The translations under genes were made by a program, and so were the position numbers. From Panulirus ornatus (taxonomy: Eukaryota > Arthropoda > Malacostraca > Decapoda > Palinuridae), in contig NC_092240.1 in the NCBI RefSeq assembly GCF_036320965.1, positions 12,359,501 through 12,423,500 on the forward strand: a stretch of DNA of 64,000 bases, read 5' to 3'. Shown here in pieces: positions 61,261-64,000 of this stretch. The notes under the pieces were generated by a model. The model ran no database searches and was not told the DNA's origin. It saw only the letters and a program-made list of their open reading frames with translations. Each line of letters opens with the position of its first letter. Position 1 is the first letter of the stretch.

Positions 61261-62635
61261 TTATCATCCTAGCATTTTTTCTTCTTCAGGAAACTCCAAT
61301 TTACCCCTCCATGGGTGGATCTTCCATTGGCCTTCATAATTCCTGATGAGGATCTTTTTTCATTTATCGTTAATACCGACATACGTTAAGTCATACATGC
61401 TAATAGGAGGCATTGATCAACCCTCTCTTCCTTGGTGTTTGTGTATGAGATTGCACGAAGATGCGTTTCATAGCTCCCATACATCTCCTGCAGGAGCAGT
61501 AGATCTTAGTCAAATACGCTAATGGGCGGGCATCCTACAGAAAAATAGGCTCTGGTCCTAGTATCTATCTCAAGGCTATGGAGACGAGGTTGATGTGTGA
61601 CCTGCTCTCTTGATTTCCACCACGATGTGTTGTGACGAAGTAGAGCAACTTATTGACTCATTATACACACAGCATAAAAATGATCTTTACACTCTCAGAC
61701 CGACATGGTATGACACAAGGGCGAAAAAATCTGGGAGCATACTAACCTTTTAAAGCTAATGGGTGATCATTCCGAGATCTGTCGTTCACTGGTGTAAAGA
61801 TCTCATTTTTTACTCTGTGTACCTTTTGACAACAAACTTTTCATAATATAAACTATCATTAAGTCATTTAGCACTTATTCATTTGTTATATTCTTAGTGT
61901 GTACTTCTACGATTAAGATTTTGAATAATGAGACTGAATTATCAAATCTAATGCGCTGACCTAAATGCACAAAGGAAGGCTTTGATTTGAAAAGTTGCCC
62001 CTTTTTCATCAACATGACGAAAGATGGAGTTTGCCCAACAAGTTTGTCGTAGGACGAAGGATTTCACGCGACGCGAAAAAAAAAAAAAAAATCTCCATCA
62101 ATCCTCTTGCGTCTGCAATAGATTTTCTCAACAGATTCTTTTCCCTTTGATACTAATAAGAACTTTTAATCATTTATTTCCATTTTTCACGAGTATCAGG
62201 ATATTAACCGAGTTCGGGTGCATGAAACTGATGATTAATGTCAATGCATGATGAACTATATACGTAGAAATTAACTTATCACCCCTCCCCCCCCACTTCC
62301 CCCTTTTCGTGATATTCCAATAAATCTAATCTCATGAATATTTAAGAGCAACGCGTGAGGGTAATAAAGCTCTGCCACGAAAGATAAACGATGCAAAACG
62401 AGAAGGTGTTTCAGGTCACACTGGCGTGGCTCTCTGTGTTTGCCTGCTTGCTTGCGTACTGCTTTCGAGATGTGCCCACAACCCCACGGCTCTCGCTCTT
62501 CGTTCCCTGACACGAGTACTCTAAAAGTAAATATGGACATATTTACCAATTTTTTTTCCCCTCCACTTTTCGATTATCATTCATCGGCGTCCGTTGACGT
62601 GCCTCTTTTCCGAAGGATTTCTGTCTATTCGATAC

Positions 62636-62640
<5 letters not shown>
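61261..62640. other. Unassigned sequence
   Basis: Nothing recognised beyond short homopolymers; the 92-codon minus frame at 62271 ends in a Gly run from a C-rich tract. Confidence 0.55.

Positions 62641-62709
<69 letters not shown>
62641..62709. repeat. (CT)n microsatellite
   Basis: About 34 CT units. Confidence 0.98.
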
Positions 62710-62711
<2 letters not shown>

Positions 62712-62864
62712 AACTCACGCTTCAGATATCATCATCAACGTCTACTTGCCCCTTACCTTGTAATCATAAGTAACGAGACGTATGTCGTCTCATTACACCA
62801 CCTTCTCTGCTATTCATCCCCAGACACTCGAGTTTACTAAAGGGATCTGTATTGAACGACACCT

Positions 62865-63011
62865 AAAAAAAAAAAAAAAAAAAATGATCTGAGGCATCGT
62901 AAGTCAAAAAAAAAGAAAAAAAAAAGGCATCGACAAAAAATAAAAAAAAACGATAAAGCATGAAATGCACGAGAGCCAGAGAAACCAAATAAAAAAAAAT
63001 AAAAAAGAAAA
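62865..63011. repeat. A-rich region with several poly-A runs
   Basis: Runs of 8-20 A recur through this stretch. Confidence 0.9.
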
Positions 63012-63855
63012 CCTATTCCCTTTTGTTCGTCTCTCTAAAAGTAAATAGATAAAAAGAAAACAGTAGTATTGTCTCCGTCACTGAAAGGGTTTACAGCTTT
63101 ACACGTCTCTCTCTCTCGAAAGAAAATGTTCGAATGTTTCTGAACTTCAGTTGCAAAATATATTTTATTCTGTCTTCTTTTTTTTTTAAAAAAAAAAAAA
63201 GACACGACAACTGGTTGAAAAACAAGTTAATATCTTTTTTTTGTGCGTGTATCGTTTTTTTTATCTTTTTTATGAACCCAAAAAAAATTTTTTAGTTTCA
63301 TTTTGATTTACAGTTGTAATTAGAACAGATTTTTTTTTTCATTCTGATAGAACTAATTTTATTACTACTATAATGTTATTCTCCCAGATTATCCTATTTT
63401 GAGAATAATATCATTTGGCCCAAATCTAAGATTGTACCAATATGCCAAACAACTGCCAAGTATTCATACGAGCTGTATATGTCTTGAATATTCATACTGT
63501 ACGAATATCTGTCAGACATCATCATTGCCATACTTATAAAAGCTTTAAAAGATTACTTTCGACTGCCTTAGCCACTTTACCTATGTTCATTCAGGATTAT
63601 CATACCAGATATTGCTCCGATATTCTTTAGGTATACAAGAAATGTTTCATATTACACAAAAATGAATATCGTAACATTTTTTTACAAATACGTTCGACAA
63701 ATATCTTATTTGGAACAGGTTTCTGTAAAACACAAGACTGTAAATTCTTAAGCCTCCAACAGTCCACATTTTCACCTATTCATCAACCTCGCATATTCAA
63801 AACACCTTCGAACGAAAAATACCTGGCTTGACTTAAATCCTCGGGCGCCGTGCTA
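63012..63855. other. Unassigned AT-rich sequence
   Basis: Many A and T homopolymers; the 62-codon frame at 63442 has no domain. Confidence 0.55.
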
Positions 63856-63873
63856 CACACACACACACACACA
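63856..63873. repeat. (CA)n microsatellite
   Basis: Nine CA units. Confidence 0.93.
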
Positions 63874-64000
63874 CCACCCTGGCAAACTACGCTAAACACA
63901 TAACTCTTCTTTTCGCGAAGATTTTTATCTCCTAAAAGGATTTCGGAGAGATGATGTGTAACCCTCGTGTTCTATCTTTTGTCCCTTTGCCTTGGACAGT

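Overview
The window looks like non-coding, repeat-dense nuclear DNA from an arthropod, most likely a decapod crustacean. The evidence is very long and frequent (AG)n, (AT)n and (AC)n microsatellites, RTE-clade and CR1-like retrotransposon debris of the kind common in arthropods, short tRNA-derived SINEs, many minisatellites and one large AT-rich satellite. A spiny lobster or a relative is my guess from the RTE tail sequence, but I cannot verify the species. I found no convincing intact host protein-coding gene, rRNA or functional tRNA. Almost all open frames are translated microsatellites (Ile-Tyr, Ser-Leu, Arg-Glu or His-Thr runs), antisense shadows of retroelements, or frames inside tandem repeats.

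Layout. 0-9.6 kb: SSR-rich DNA with a cluster of same-strand AGGTCA motifs (1.4-2.1 kb), two tRNA-derived SINEs (2.3 and 6.1 kb), a perfect 13-bp hairpin next to a G-quadruplex motif (3.7 kb), and RTE-type LINE 3' fragments at 3.0, 6.7-7.2 and 8.3-9.4 kb. 10.4-11.0 kb: a tandemly duplicated SINE-like repeat whose tail resembles the LINE tail. 11.6-13.9 kb: the best-preserved RTE copy, 5'-truncated, with one in-frame stop and one frameshift. 14-16 kb: another LINE tail, a duplicated (GA)n-bearing segment and a cluster of TGACGT (CRE-like) sites. 16.1-18.3 kb, minus strand: a decayed CR1-like LINE reverse transcriptase whose reading frame contains a 42-bp minisatellite of about 19 copies. 18.3-30.8 kb: SSRs and four more minisatellites, a third tRNA-SINE and small LINE tail fragments.

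About 30.9-52.0 kb is a single AT-rich satellite array with a monomer near 300 bp. One monomer subtype lies at both edges and another in the core, with near-identical higher-order blocks of about 2 kb at 34.5-43.2 kb. A perfect palindrome based on CAAGGCTATAGCCTTG recurs through the monomers. A 1.6-kb patch (43.6-45.2 kb) carries the same satellite with pervasive small deletions and looks like unpolished assembly sequence. The array resembles a pericentromeric or centromeric satellite, but that role is inference.

52-64 kb: again SSR-rich, with an RTE fragment (53.9-54.7 kb), an unclassified short repeat in four copies, two of them forming a large inverted repeat at 58.1-58.25 kb, another LINE fragment at 58.4-58.7 kb and a 33-bp minisatellite at 60.9-61.3 kb. 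The main players are selfish or structural: an RTE LINE family, SINE-like repeats that may use its machinery, and (AT)n arrays that repeatedly sit at their ends.
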